Part shown: one piece after another, positions 16,890 through 24,811 of the stretch
Numbering within the stretch: position 1 is the stretch's first letter
How the letters are laid out: each line of letters starts with the position of its first letter
DNA from: Paenibacillus pabuli NBRC 13638
GTDB taxonomy: Bacteria; Bacillota; Bacilli; Paenibacillales; Paenibacillaceae
Length of the DNA: 64,000 nucleotides
Reading direction: 5' to 3'
NCBI RefSeq assembly: GCF_001514495.1
Contig: NZ_BCNM01000002.1
Location: 1-64,000, forward strand
Notes under the pieces: model-generated
Told to the model about the DNA's origin: nothing
Seen by the model: only the letters and a program-made list of their open reading frames with translations
Databases searched by the model: none
Made by a program: the position numbers and the translations under genes

Positions 16890-18521
16890 ATGAGAACAGT
16901 TGCGGACTATTTGGCAGAAGCTCTGCGTAATTTAGGCATTACTCATGTCTTTGGTATTATCGGAAAATCCATATGTCCTGCTGTCCTGAAAATGGTCGAT
17001 TATGGCTTGGAATTCATTCCAGGCCGCCATGAATCCAGTTCAGGCTTTGCCGCCTCTGGTTATGCCCTCCAGACAGGGAAGCTGGGTGTCGCCTTTGCCA
17101 CGTCAGGTCCGGGCGGAACCAACTTGCTCACCGCCGCAGCCCATGCCAAGGCCAACAACTTGCCTGTCCTGTTTATTACGGGTCACCAATCCATTCAGGA
17201 ACTGGGGCTTCCACAATGTCAGGACTCCTCTTCCTATTTGGCCGATCTGGCTGACATGTTCCGTCCGGCAACGCTATTCAGCAAACTGGTGGAACGTGGT
17301 GATCATTTTAGCACCCTATTGAATCACGCCCTTTCCATTGCACTTGGTCCCAACAAAGGGCCGGTCCATCTCTGTCTTCCGTTTGATGTACAGACTGAAA
17401 AACTCGCTGATTTCCGGGTTGTCATCCCGGAGCCTGAGCCCCTGATTAGCGTATCCAACCTGAATCGCGTTCTCCCCTTACTTCAACAGTCCAGTCACCC
17501 TTTAATCATTGCAGGCAAAGGTGTCAGTCGCGCCAGAGCCCATGATGAATTGCTCCAATTTGCCGAACGTTTCCATATTCCTGTCATTACTTCTCCAGGT
17601 GGAAAAGGGACCATTGCTTGGGATCATCCTCTCTACCATGGGCCTTGCGGTGTTGGCGGCTTCCCTCATGCAGATGAGCTGCTGAATCAAAGTGATCTCT
17701 ACATTGTGCTCGGTTCACGTCTAAGTGATATGACGATCTGTAATTTGAAACCTGAGAACCATCCTGCACATCTGATTCAATTCGACGCCGATCCTACATT
17801 CGTTGGTAAAATCCTTAAATCTCAAACCTTACATATCACCGGCGATTTGAAGGACAACATGCAATTTTTACTCGGTACAATGACAGACCAACCTGCTCTG
17901 CAAATGGAAACGACAACGGTTGATTACACCGTTCCCCTGCCGGATCTGCCGAATCTGTCTCTGGCTTCCGTGCTGGACGAGATGAGCGAGTTGCTGCCGT
18001 ATGATCATAAGCTCTTTGTCGATGATGGGAGCCATGGTTTTCACGCGGTGCAGCGATATAAGGTTAAGAAACCCGGCAGCTTTGTGTTTGATGCGTACTT
18101 TGCCTGCATGGGTAATGCCATCGGCATGGCTATCGGAGCGAAAACTGCCGCACCGGAAGAAACCATTGTGTGTATCACAGGTGATGGATGTTTCATGATG
18201 CTTGGAACCGAGATCAACACCGCTGTCTGCCACAACCTGCCCGTCATCTTCATCGTTGTGAACAATAAACAGCTGGACATGGCACTCAAAGGTATGGAGA
18301 AAACAACAGGCAGAATCGATGGCACCTTGTTTGAAGTTCCCATGGACGCAGCAAAATTTGCTGAATCTCTTGGTGCTGTAGCCTTTCGAGCAGAAACTCG
18401 CGACGAATTCGCCTCCGCTCTTCAGACAGCACAGCAGCTGAACCAGGTTACCGTCATTGAGCTTCTGACTGATCGCGACGAGATTCCGCCCACGGCTCAC
18501 CGTACCGTGACTTTGAATTAG
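16890..18521 (+). CDS. Thiamine diphosphate-dependent enzyme, acetolactate synthase-like
   Basis: A 543-residue ThDP enzyme with the three-domain layout of acetolactate synthase and related decarboxylases. The cofactor-activating glutamate is in GRHESSSGFAASGYA (about residue 48). The middle domain includes PLIIAGKGVSRA, and the C-terminal ThDP/Mg site is ITGDGCFMMLGTE with VVNN about 27 residues later. No regulatory subunit (ilvN) or branched-chain genes are nearby, so it is probably not the housekeeping enzyme. The start is the ATG at 16890 behind GCGAGGTG. The next gene begins 12 bp after the stop. The product is unknown; pairing with a KAS III-like protein suggests acyl or alpha-hydroxyketone chemistry (inference). 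Confidence 0.88.
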   Translation: MRTVADYLAEALRNLGITHVFGIIGKSICPAVLKMVDYGLEFIPGRHESSSGFAASGYALQTGKLGVAFATSGPGGTNLLTAAAHAKANNLPVLFITGHQSIQELGLPQCQDSSSYLADLADMFRPATLFSKLVERGDHFSTLLNHALSIALGPNKGPVHLCLPFDVQTEKLADFRVVIPEPEPLISVSNLNRVLPLLQQSSHPLIIAGKGVSRARAHDELLQFAERFHIPVITSPGGKGTIAWDHPLYHGPCGVGGFPHADELLNQSDLYIVLGSRLSDMTICNLKPENHPAHLIQFDADPTFVGKILKSQTLHITGDLKDNMQFLLGTMTDQPALQMETTTVDYTVPLPDLPNLSLASVLDEMSELLPYDHKLFVDDGSHGFHAVQRYKVKKPGSFVFDAYFACMGNAIGMAIGAKTAAPEETIVCITGDGCFMMLGTEINTAVCHNLPVIFIVVNNKQLDMALKGMEKTTGRIDGTLFEVPMDAAKFAESLGAVAFRAETRDEFASALQTAQQLNQVTVIELLTDRDEIPPTAHRTVTLN

Positions 18522-18533
18522 GAGGAGCAAGGC

Positions 18534-18902
18534 ATGAGTGAACAAGTAACTCAAGGATTAGAGCGTTTTGCAAAGCTTTCCGGTGAATATGGTGCCAGAG
18601 CACTGGCACCGATAAAGGATCAGTTTCCTGAGCTCGCCGAGTTTATTATGGGAACGGCTTACGGAGATATTTTTCAGCGAACAACCATTACGGATCAGTG
18701 GAAAGAAGTCGCAATAATCTCTTCATTAATCACGCAGGGACAATATGAACAATTAGGCGTTCATTACACGATGGCACTTAGCGTTGGTGTAACTGTGGAT
18801 CAACTTAAGGGAATTCTGCTTCACCTGGCACCGTGTGTGGGGGCTCCCCGTGTCATCAGTGCTTTTAATATATTGCTTGCTACACTTGAAGAAATCCAAT
18901 AA
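18534..18902 (+). CDS. Carboxymuconolactone decarboxylase (CMD) family protein
   Basis: A 122-residue protein of the CMD/AhpD-like fold. Typical features are the middle WKEVAIISSLITQGQ stretch and HYTMALSVGVTVDQLKGILLHLAPCVGAPR, which matches the H-x3-A-x3-G-x(4-5)-E/Q-I pattern of the family. The CxxC redox pair of AhpD is absent, so a peroxidase-type role is unlikely; decarboxylase-type or structural roles remain. It follows the ThDP enzyme by 12 bp with a GGAGGAG ribosome site, so the two are one operon. Confidence 0.85.
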   Translation: MSEQVTQGLERFAKLSGEYGARALAPIKDQFPELAEFIMGTAYGDIFQRTTITDQWKEVAIISSLITQGQYEQLGVHYTMALSVGVTVDQLKGILLHLAPCVGAPRVISAFNILLATLEEIQ

Positions 18903-18942
18903 TTCACTCTTCTACATTTTTATACACGATTCGACTTTTTTA

Positions 18943-18972
18943 TTGATCTTATTACATCTCTACCTTTATAAT
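18943..18972 (+). promoter_or_regulatory. Candidate sigma-A promoter before the STAS-like and KAS III-like genes
   Basis: TTGATC at 18943-18948, an 18-bp spacer and TATAAT at 18967-18972. It lies about 115 bp before the 19090 start and suggests that the last two genes can be transcribed separately. Confidence 0.45.
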
Positions 18973-19089
18973 ATGGTTAAATTATCCTTCGAATCCGCCT
19001 ACATCTCAGAAGCAGTTGAACGAGGGCCTCAAGGCCTATGATTTGGTTAGCAGGATAGCCTTAACTCATTTAAAGGAGAGAGAACAATC

Positions 19090-19440
19090 ATGGGAAGTTT
19101 TATACTGAAGACCGACGTTCCGAACAAGGTGCTAAACATTGAACTGGAGGGCTCTTTCTCTCAAGAAGACGGTTTGCGTTCCATCTCGGCATATCAGGAT
19201 ACGATTGCTCCGATTAACACCAAGGAGTATGCGTTGAATATTGATTGCAAAAGGTTAAATGTAACTGCTCCGGAAATTGTGCCTCTTCTCGAGGGCTGCC
19301 TGCAGATGTTTAAAAAAGACGAATACAAAAAAGTGGTGTTGACGCTTGAGAATAATGCCATTCTGAAAATGCAGCTGTCTCGTCTTGGGCGGTCTGTCGG
19401 ACTGGACAATCTTGAGATCATCTCCACGGTTACTACCTAA
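19090..19440 (+). CDS. STAS-like small protein, function unknown
   Basis: A 116-residue soluble protein with alternating strands and helices (KVLNIELEGSF, EYALNIDCKRLNV, KKVVLTLEN, LDNLEIIST). The pattern suggests a STAS-like fold as in anti-sigma antagonists, but the phosphorylatable serine motif of SpoIIAA (D-x-S) is not apparent. I do not recognise it further. It has a good AAAGGAGAG ribosome site and lies 54 bp before the KAS III-like gene. This suggests it is a partner or carrier for that protein rather than a stress regulator; that is inference. Confidence 0.65.
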   Translation: MGSFILKTDVPNKVLNIELEGSFSQEDGLRSISAYQDTIAPINTKEYALNIDCKRLNVTAPEIVPLLEGCLQMFKKDEYKKVVLTLENNAILKMQLSRLGRSVGLDNLEIISTVTT

Positions 19441-19494
19441 TATAGCAGGCGGACAAGCTGGGGGTTCACCCATCCGCTCAGGAGGAGAATGAAG

Positions 19495-20487
19495 ATGGCA
19501 GGGATTCGTATTGTAGATATCGATATCTATCATCCAACGAACAAGGTGGGCAATGACTTTTACATTGAACATTTTGATGCGAGAGGTACAGATATTCGGG
19601 GATTGTTAAAGGCACTGGGACGTGATACACGTTACAAAATTGACAACGATGATGAAAATTCACTAAGCATGGCCTTTGAGGCGGCCAGTAATCTCCTCGA
19701 AAAGACCGGACTCACTGGTGTCGATATCGATTTGATTGCTTATGCAAGTCAAACGCCGGAATATATCTTTCCTACGAATTCCTTAATGATTCATCGCCTG
19801 ATTAACGGGGCATCCCATACGATCTGTATTGACAGCAATGCCAACTGCGCAGGCATGACCGCAGCCTTTGAACAGGTAAGCCGCCAGATGCTGGGTAATC
19901 CCAGAATTCGTCGTGCTTTAATTATCGGCTCGGATTACGTGGCTCCTCATGCCAGTCCAGACGATCCCGTATACTTTGCCAATTTCGGGGATGCAGCAGC
20001 AGCTGTGATTGTTGAACGGGACGAACAGGCAGTCGGTTTTATTGACTCGATCTATCAGACCGATACCTGTGTGTATGGCAATTCCCTCTTCCCGGCAGAA
20101 GGTCTGGCAAAACTGGGCCAAAACGGCGTTGATGCTGGTGCCTTCCATGTAAAGTTCATACCGTTTGATGATTCGATCTGTGTAGGTGCAGCCTCTGAAT
20201 CGATTCGCACTCTACTGAGTCGTAACGAGATTGGAGCAGAAGAGATCAAAGCCGCTTGCTTCTCCCAATTGTCCATCGGTAATATTCGTTCGGTATCCGA
20301 GAATATCGGCATTGCTGAAGATATCGCCGTCTACATCGGAGACGAGTTCGGATACACCTCAACCAGCAGTCCGTTTATTGCATTACATCGAGCGATTACG
20401 TCCGGACAAATTCAGCGTGGTGATAAAGTGCTGTTCTGGACTGTTGGAGCTGGGTGGCAAAATGTTGCCATGGTTGTTGAATATTGA
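19495..20487 (+). CDS. 3-oxoacyl-ACP synthase III (FabH)-like protein with altered active site
   Basis: A 330-residue thiolase-fold protein of the KAS III group. The nucleophile is conserved as CIDSNANCAGM (Cys118). The other two members of the FabH triad are not. The HQAN-equivalent segment reads ACFSQLSIGN, with Ser257 in place of His, and the GNTS-equivalent segment reads FGYTSTSS, with Tyr287 in place of Asn. It keeps the C-terminal GDKVLFWTVGAGW typical of the family. Cysteine-only members could act as acyltransferases rather than decarboxylating condensing enzymes. The start is the ATG at 19495, nine bases after AGGAGG; the ATG at 19489 is too close. A terminator follows. Confidence 0.85.
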   Translation: MAGIRIVDIDIYHPTNKVGNDFYIEHFDARGTDIRGLLKALGRDTRYKIDNDDENSLSMAFEAASNLLEKTGLTGVDIDLIAYASQTPEYIFPTNSLMIHRLINGASHTICIDSNANCAGMTAAFEQVSRQMLGNPRIRRALIIGSDYVAPHASPDDPVYFANFGDAAAAVIVERDEQAVGFIDSIYQTDTCVYGNSLFPAEGLAKLGQNGVDAGAFHVKFIPFDDSICVGAASESIRTLLSRNEIGAEEIKAACFSQLSIGNIRSVSENIGIAEDIAVYIGDEFGYTSTSSPFIALHRAITSGQIQRGDKVLFWTVGAGWQNVAMVVEY

Positions 20488-20512
20488 GAGCATGATACAC
20501 CGATTTCAAAGA

Positions 20513-20558
20513 AGCTGGACAGACCTTTTTACCCAAAAGGATTGTCCTGCTTTTTTTT
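20513..20558 (+). terminator. Rho-independent terminator after the KAS III-like gene
   Basis: AGCTGGACA and CCTTTT pair with AAAAGG and TGTCCTGCT around an ACCC loop, followed by a run of eight T. Confidence 0.85.
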
Positions 20559-20605
20559 GTAATGCTCTGGAATGGTGACTTTCACGGAAATAAGACAGAT
20601 CCATG

Positions 20606-20635
20606 ACAAAAACCGCTCTCTAGGAAGAGAACGGC
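20606..20635 (-). terminator. Rho-independent terminator after cotJC
   Basis: On the minus strand CCGTTCTCT pairs with AGAGAGCGG around a TCCT loop, followed by TTTTTG. Confidence 0.75.
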
Positions 20636-20659
20636 AATAAGAACGATATGTGGTCCTTT

Positions 20660-21229
20660 TCAGAAAATTTTCTTCGTCTCCCGATCATCCTTCAGAATCT
20701 CTACTGCCTCCCGGAAACGCAAGGAATGCACAATCTCCCGTTCCCGCAGAAACTTGAGACTATCCTGAAGATCAACGTCATCCGTCAGATCAATTAACCA
20801 CTGATATGTAGCTCTGGCCTTCTCTTCCGCTGCAATATCCTCGTACAGATCAGCAATGGGATCTCCCTTCGCTTGAATATAAGTTGCGGTGAAAGGTACA
20901 CCCGAAGAATTCGTATAAAACAGGGCAGAATCGCGCTGTGCATAGTTCGGCCCAAGTCCCGCTTCTTCCAGCTGTTCCACTGAGGCATCCTTTGTTAGCT
21001 TGTAGATCATCGTGGCAATCATCTCAAGGTGTGCAAATTCCTCCGTACCGATATCATTCAATAGCCCGATAATCTTGTCCGGAATCGTATACCGCTGGTT
21101 CAAATACCGCAAGGCAGCCGCCAGTTCTCCATCTGCGCCTCCATATTGTTCCGCCAGCAATTTTGCCATATGAGGATCACATTTGCTAACCCGAACGGGA
21201 TATTGCAGTTTTTTCTCATACACCCACAT
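20660..21229 (-). CDS. cotJC: Spore coat protein CotJC, manganese-catalase family
   Basis: A 189-residue four-helix-bundle protein of the manganese catalase family. Metal-ligand type residues are visible in the helices: E35 in GADGELAAALRYLNQRY, EEFAHLEM (glutamates and His near residues 63-68), EDIAAEEKA (near 129-135), and REREIVHSLRFREA (Glu and His near 163-167). In Bacillus CotJC is deposited in the spore coat and may detoxify peroxide. It is the third gene of a cotJA-cotJB-cotJC operon on the minus strand, 90 bp after cotJB. Confidence 0.95.
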   Translation of the reverse strand: MWVYEKKLQYPVRVSKCDPHMAKLLAEQYGGADGELAAALRYLNQRYTIPDKIIGLLNDIGTEEFAHLEMIATMIYKLTKDASVEQLEEAGLGPNYAQRDSALFYTNSSGVPFTATYIQAKGDPIADLYEDIAAEEKARATYQWLIDLTDDVDLQDSLKFLREREIVHSLRFREAVEILKDDRETKKIF

Positions 21230-21319
21230 ACAGACGCCCCCTTTAGAATTTAAATTAATCTGCTTACGTTTCCCCGAGCTCCCGTCAGGATAGCTTGCAA
21301 GGAAGCTCAGGGCTGTTAC

Positions 21320-21595
21320 TCACACTTGCCAAGGCCATGGTGTCTGAGACCACTCCCAAGGATATTTGGAGAACGCATGACCAAAGTTCATCAGCGGTCC
21401 GTACAATTGCTGAAACTCATGCGCCACTCTCATGCGCTCCTGGCTGAATTTGTTATACTGCTCAATGCTCTGATAGTCACCCGGATGGGTGTCCAGATAC
21501 AGGTTCAGCTCAACCAATACAAAATCCAAGGCCTGGAGTTCCTCCAACAGTTCATAGTATTTTGCATCACAGACTTTTGGTGTTTCAGGTTCCAT
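21320..21595 (-). CDS. cotJB: Spore coat protein CotJB
   Basis: A 91-residue helical protein matching CotJB: KYYELLEELQALDFVLVELNLYLDTHP near the N-terminus, a conserved YNKF motif, and an aromatic C-terminus (YPWEWSQTPWPWQV). It is a small coat component that partners CotJA and CotJC. Its start overlaps the end of cotJA by 11 bp, so the two are translationally coupled. Confidence 0.93.
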   Translation of the reverse strand: MEPETPKVCDAKYYELLEELQALDFVLVELNLYLDTHPGDYQSIEQYNKFSQERMRVAHEFQQLYGPLMNFGHAFSKYPWEWSQTPWPWQV

Positions 21596-21824
21596 CCGCT
21601 TCCACCTTCCTCCCCTTCGATCTCGCAGGTGTATATGGACTGTACAAAGCAGGCCACAACGTTCCGATTCTCAAGGCTTCCGCTGGACTGTATTGGGGCC
21701 AGCCCATCGGCTGAAATGGGATAAATAATTGCGGAGGAACCAGATAGGTACGGATTTCAATCGGTTTACATGGATCAAACGGCCCCACAAAAGGGGCGTA
21801 CGCTCGAAGCTGCGGATCTTTCAT
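21585..21824 (-). CDS. cotJA: Spore coat associated protein CotJA
   Basis: A 79-residue proline- and aromatic-rich protein: YAPFVGPFDPCKPI, then PPQLFIPFQPMGWPQYSPAEALRIGTLWPALYSPY. This is the CotJA signature, including the QPxxWPQYsPxEAL core. The start is the ATG at 21824 after GGAGG; the frame is open to 21869 but without a ribosome site. First gene of the cotJ operon. In Bacillus the operon is sigma-E controlled; I could not pick a convincing sigma-E promoter in 21825-21940. Confidence 0.93.
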   Translation of the reverse strand: MKDPQLRAYAPFVGPFDPCKPIEIRTYLVPPQLFIPFQPMGWPQYSPAEALRIGTLWPALYSPYTPARSKGRKVEADGT

Positions 21825-21937
21825 TAGAAACGCCTCCTTCATCAATGAAATGATGCTTCCCAACGACACATTCTTGTCATCGCTTTCCCGTCTCTATATT
21901 CCTATGTTTTAGATTTTGCAGCTATACGCCTTCCCAA

Positions 21938-21987
21938 TAAAAAAAGACCTTTGGAAGGAACCACTCGGGCCGTTTCCAAAGGTCTTA
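21938..21987 (-). terminator. Rho-independent terminator after the CNNM/CorC gene
   Basis: On the minus strand AAGACCTTTGGAA pairs perfectly with TTCCAAAGGTCTT and is followed by a T-run. It stands between the 22022 gene and cotJA. Confidence 0.88.
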
Positions 21988-22021
21988 CTTTCTTCTGCAT
22001 ACAGAATAGCTTGTATTCAAT

Positions 22022-23410
22022 TCACCTGTTCGTTTCATCATCATTCTGCAAAGAAGGCAGCTCGGATAATTCCTCTTCGTGATTATTCTCTTGAGGAATG
22101 GTCTGCTTGTATACCTTCACTCGGGTAATCCGCAGACGAGTGGATTCCTCCACTTCAAAGACATATCCGTTCTGTTCCCGTGTTTTGCCTTTGGCCGGAC
22201 TGCCTTCAAGCTCCTTGAACAGCCAGCCACCAATCGTGTCGACTTCCTGATCCTCGATGATCGCTCCGGTCCATTCATGAACCTCTTCAATCAGGGAACG
22301 TCCATCAATGGAAAAGGCCTCTCCGCTGCGCTCCATATGAGGGCGCTCGTCTTCAAACTCATCATACAGATCGCCAACGATCTCTTCCAGAATCTCTTCC
22401 GCAGTCAGCAAACCCGCTGTGCCGCCGTACTCGTCAACCACCAGCGTCATCTGGGAATGTTTCTTCTGCATGAGACGCAGCACATGACTGATCTCCATTG
22501 ATTCTGGGACGTTCAAGATCGGACGAACAAGTCCAGCGAGATTTTGCTGCTGTTCCGGTTCAGCAAGAAGCAGATCGGTAATATGGATGAAGCCGATGAT
22601 TTCATCCTTATCCTCTACCGCCACAGGATAACGAGAATGCTTCGTTGTATTGATAATTTTCAGATTTTCTTCCAGAGACATGTGAGTATATAGACAGTCC
22701 ATGTCGGTACGCGGCAGCATAACTTCACGTGCCAGCATGTCCGAGAAATCAAAAATATTGTCCATCAGTTTGATTTCGTCCTTGTCAATAACCCCACTTT
22801 TGGCGCTCTGCTTCATCAAAATACGAAGTTCATCTTCCGAATGGGCTTCTCCTTCGCCGGCCGGTTCAATACCTGCCATTCGAAGCAATGCATTGGCCGA
22901 CGCATTTAATACCCAGATAAACGGGAAGAAGATTTTGTAAAATAACAGCAACGGTGCCGACAGTAACAAGGCCACTCCGTCTGTTTTTTGAATCGCCAGA
23001 GATTTGGGCGCCAGTTCGCCTAATACAATGTGCAGAAACGTAATGATACAGAAACCGATGATGACCGACACCGTAGATATAAGCCCCGTATCCGCCACAC
23101 CAAGTTTGAACATCAGCGGCTCCACCAGCAGTTCGGAAATGGCCGGCTCACCGAGCCAACCAAGGCCCAGCGATGTTAGCGTGATCCCGAACTGGGTTGC
23201 CGACAAATAAGCATCCAACTTCCCATTCACCTTCAATGCATAACCAGCCAACTTATTCCCTTCACTCTGCAATTGAGTCAGGCGAGTCTGTCTTACTTTA
23301 ACCAGGGAAAATTCCGCTGCGACAAATACGCCGTTCAAAAATACGAGCAAAAAAACACAGACCAGATTAAATACCAACTGCCCGAGATGAAATTCGGTAT
23401 GAATACCCAA
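22022..23410 (-). CDS. CNNM/CorC-HlyC family membrane protein (CBS domains)
   Basis: A 462-residue HlyC/CorC-type protein, probably involved in Mg2+ or other cation export. The CNNM (DUF21) membrane domain spans about residues 10-200 with four hydrophobic segments and the family motif FVAAEFSLVKVR. A CBS pair follows (about 215-345, with MLPRTDMDCLY, HSRYPV and VVDEYGGTAGLLT), then the C-terminal CorC_HlyC domain (about 360-440, IGGWLFKELEG). The start is a TTG at 23410 with AAGGGGAG about eight bases before it. It stands alone between yfkAB and cotJ. Confidence 0.92.
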   Translation of the reverse strand: MGIHTEFHLGQLVFNLVCVFLLVFLNGVFVAAEFSLVKVRQTRLTQLQSEGNKLAGYALKVNGKLDAYLSATQFGITLTSLGLGWLGEPAISELLVEPLMFKLGVADTGLISTVSVIIGFCIITFLHIVLGELAPKSLAIQKTDGVALLLSAPLLLFYKIFFPFIWVLNASANALLRMAGIEPAGEGEAHSEDELRILMKQSAKSGVIDKDEIKLMDNIFDFSDMLAREVMLPRTDMDCLYTHMSLEENLKIINTTKHSRYPVAVEDKDEIIGFIHITDLLLAEPEQQQNLAGLVRPILNVPESMEISHVLRLMQKKHSQMTLVVDEYGGTAGLLTAEEILEEIVGDLYDEFEDERPHMERSGEAFSIDGRSLIEEVHEWTGAIIEDQEVDTIGGWLFKELEGSPAKGKTREQNGYVFEVEESTRLRITRVKVYKQTIPQENNHEEELSELPSLQNDDETNR

Positions 23411-23456
23411 GTCGAAACTCCCCTTTTTGATCTATTTCAGGAATACACCTGGAATA

Positions 23457-24593
23457 TCAACGTGTGATTGCTTTTCTCGATTTGAAATCCACACCTTTGT
23501 AATACATATCTGCCACCAGCAGATTCGGTCCGCAGCAGGATGCAGCATCACAATGACAGTTCACGGTCTGATTCAAAGGATGTTCCGCCGACCATTCATG
23601 GAACACATCATCCAACTTTCGGTCACGAATGTTGCCAAACGCCGGGATATCCGCAAAATCGGTCACATACACGTTACCTGTAAACATGTTGACGTTCACC
23701 CGATTACGACCGTCAGGATCGTTACGTACAGTTACATTAGGTTCGTTATACAAACGATTGATCAGTTCTCGATCCTGATCGGCAGCACTGCATGCAAAGA
23801 ATGGGAGTGTACCAAACAACATCCACATGTCTTTGTCACGCACATCCAGCAAACGATGAATAGCCGCTCTCATGTGATCCAGAGAAAGCACGGGCAGCGT
23901 AGAAGCAAAGTTCGAATTATACATCGGATGTACTTCATGACGCACACAGCCCATCTCACGAATCAATTGATGAATGCCCTCAAGCTTGTCATGGGTACGG
24001 AAGTTAATCATGGACTCCGCTGAGATAAACATGCCCGCTTCGCTGAGTTTGCGGGAATTTTCAATCATTTTCTCGTACATCTTCACTGCGACTTCACGTT
24101 TTACCGGTCTTCCGCTGTTCGCAAACCCGACTTGGTGGAAGTCATCGGCATTCAGATAGTTGAATGAGATATGCATCACATCCAGATAAGGCAACAATTG
24201 CTCGTAACGATGGATATCCAGCGTCAGATTCGAGTTGATCTGGGAACGAATTCCCCGTGCCTTGGCATATTTGAGCAGCGGAATGATCATCTCGTCCACA
24301 GTTTTCTGGCTGAAGCTCGGCTCCCCGCCAGTCAGACTGATCGTCTGAAGATGCTCTACCTCGTCCAGCCTTTTCAACATCAACGGCAAAGGAAGTGCAG
24401 GTGCTTCGCGCATCGTCAGCATATCGCCTACCGCACAATGCTCACAGCGCATATTGCACAGATGAGTCACAGTCATTTCTACACTGGTCAGCACATGGCG
24501 TCCATATGTACGCAAAGAGCCGATCGGATCCCAAGGATCATTAGTCGGCGATAAAGGCATCGGCTGTACCGATCCTGAGTTTAGCATGGTCAT
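23457..24593 (-). CDS. yfkAB: Radical SAM/CxCxxxxC protein YfkAB
   Basis: A 378-residue radical SAM enzyme. The [4Fe-4S]-SAM cluster motif is THLCNMRCEHC (Cys46, Cys50, Cys53), a CxxxCxxC. The glycine-rich SAM site is SLTGGEPS. The C-terminus has the family-defining motif NCHCDAASCCGPN, a probable second cluster site. Homologous to Bacillus YfkAB, whose reaction is unknown. It stands alone on the minus strand; AAGGTGA precedes the ATG. The intergenic region 24594-24731 showed no clear feature. Confidence 0.92.
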   Translation of the reverse strand: MTMLNSGSVQPMPLSPTNDPWDPIGSLRTYGRHVLTSVEMTVTHLCNMRCEHCAVGDMLTMREAPALPLPLMLKRLDEVEHLQTISLTGGEPSFSQKTVDEMIIPLLKYAKARGIRSQINSNLTLDIHRYEQLLPYLDVMHISFNYLNADDFHQVGFANSGRPVKREVAVKMYEKMIENSRKLSEAGMFISAESMINFRTHDKLEGIHQLIREMGCVRHEVHPMYNSNFASTLPVLSLDHMRAAIHRLLDVRDKDMWMLFGTLPFFACSAADQDRELINRLYNEPNVTVRNDPDGRNRVNVNMFTGNVYVTDFADIPAFGNIRDRKLDDVFHEWSAEHPLNQTVNCHCDAASCCGPNLLVADMYYKGVDFKSRKAITR

Positions 24594-24731
24594 TGTTCTT
24601 CACCTTATTCCTTTTATTAACCTAAAAAGTTTATTTTACATCATACTCCGTCAATAATCTTTTTGGAGTTATCTTTAATCATAGCACAATTCCCTGTGCT
24701 CTGGCATGAACATGCTCTGTCCATTACATGA

Positions 24732-24780
24732 CAAAAAAACGCCCCCGTAATCTGCGAGCTTCACGGACCCACAGATTACG
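24732..24780 (-). terminator. Rho-independent terminator after the HD-GYP gene
   Basis: On the minus strand CGTAATCTG pairs with CAGATTACG over a 17-nt loop, followed by GGGGCGTTTTTTT. Confidence 0.7.
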
Positions 24781-24811
24781 ATATGAGCGCTGACTTAGGT
24801 TAAGATAGACG

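Noticed and set aside
18358..18365. Transposon or insertion sequence boundaries anywhere in the window
   Set aside because: No transposase gene, terminal repeat pair or target duplication was seen.
16890..18521. Calling the ThDP enzyme ilvB
   Set aside because: No ilvN, ilvC or leu genes nearby, and the gene neighbours are a CMD protein and a KAS III-like protein.
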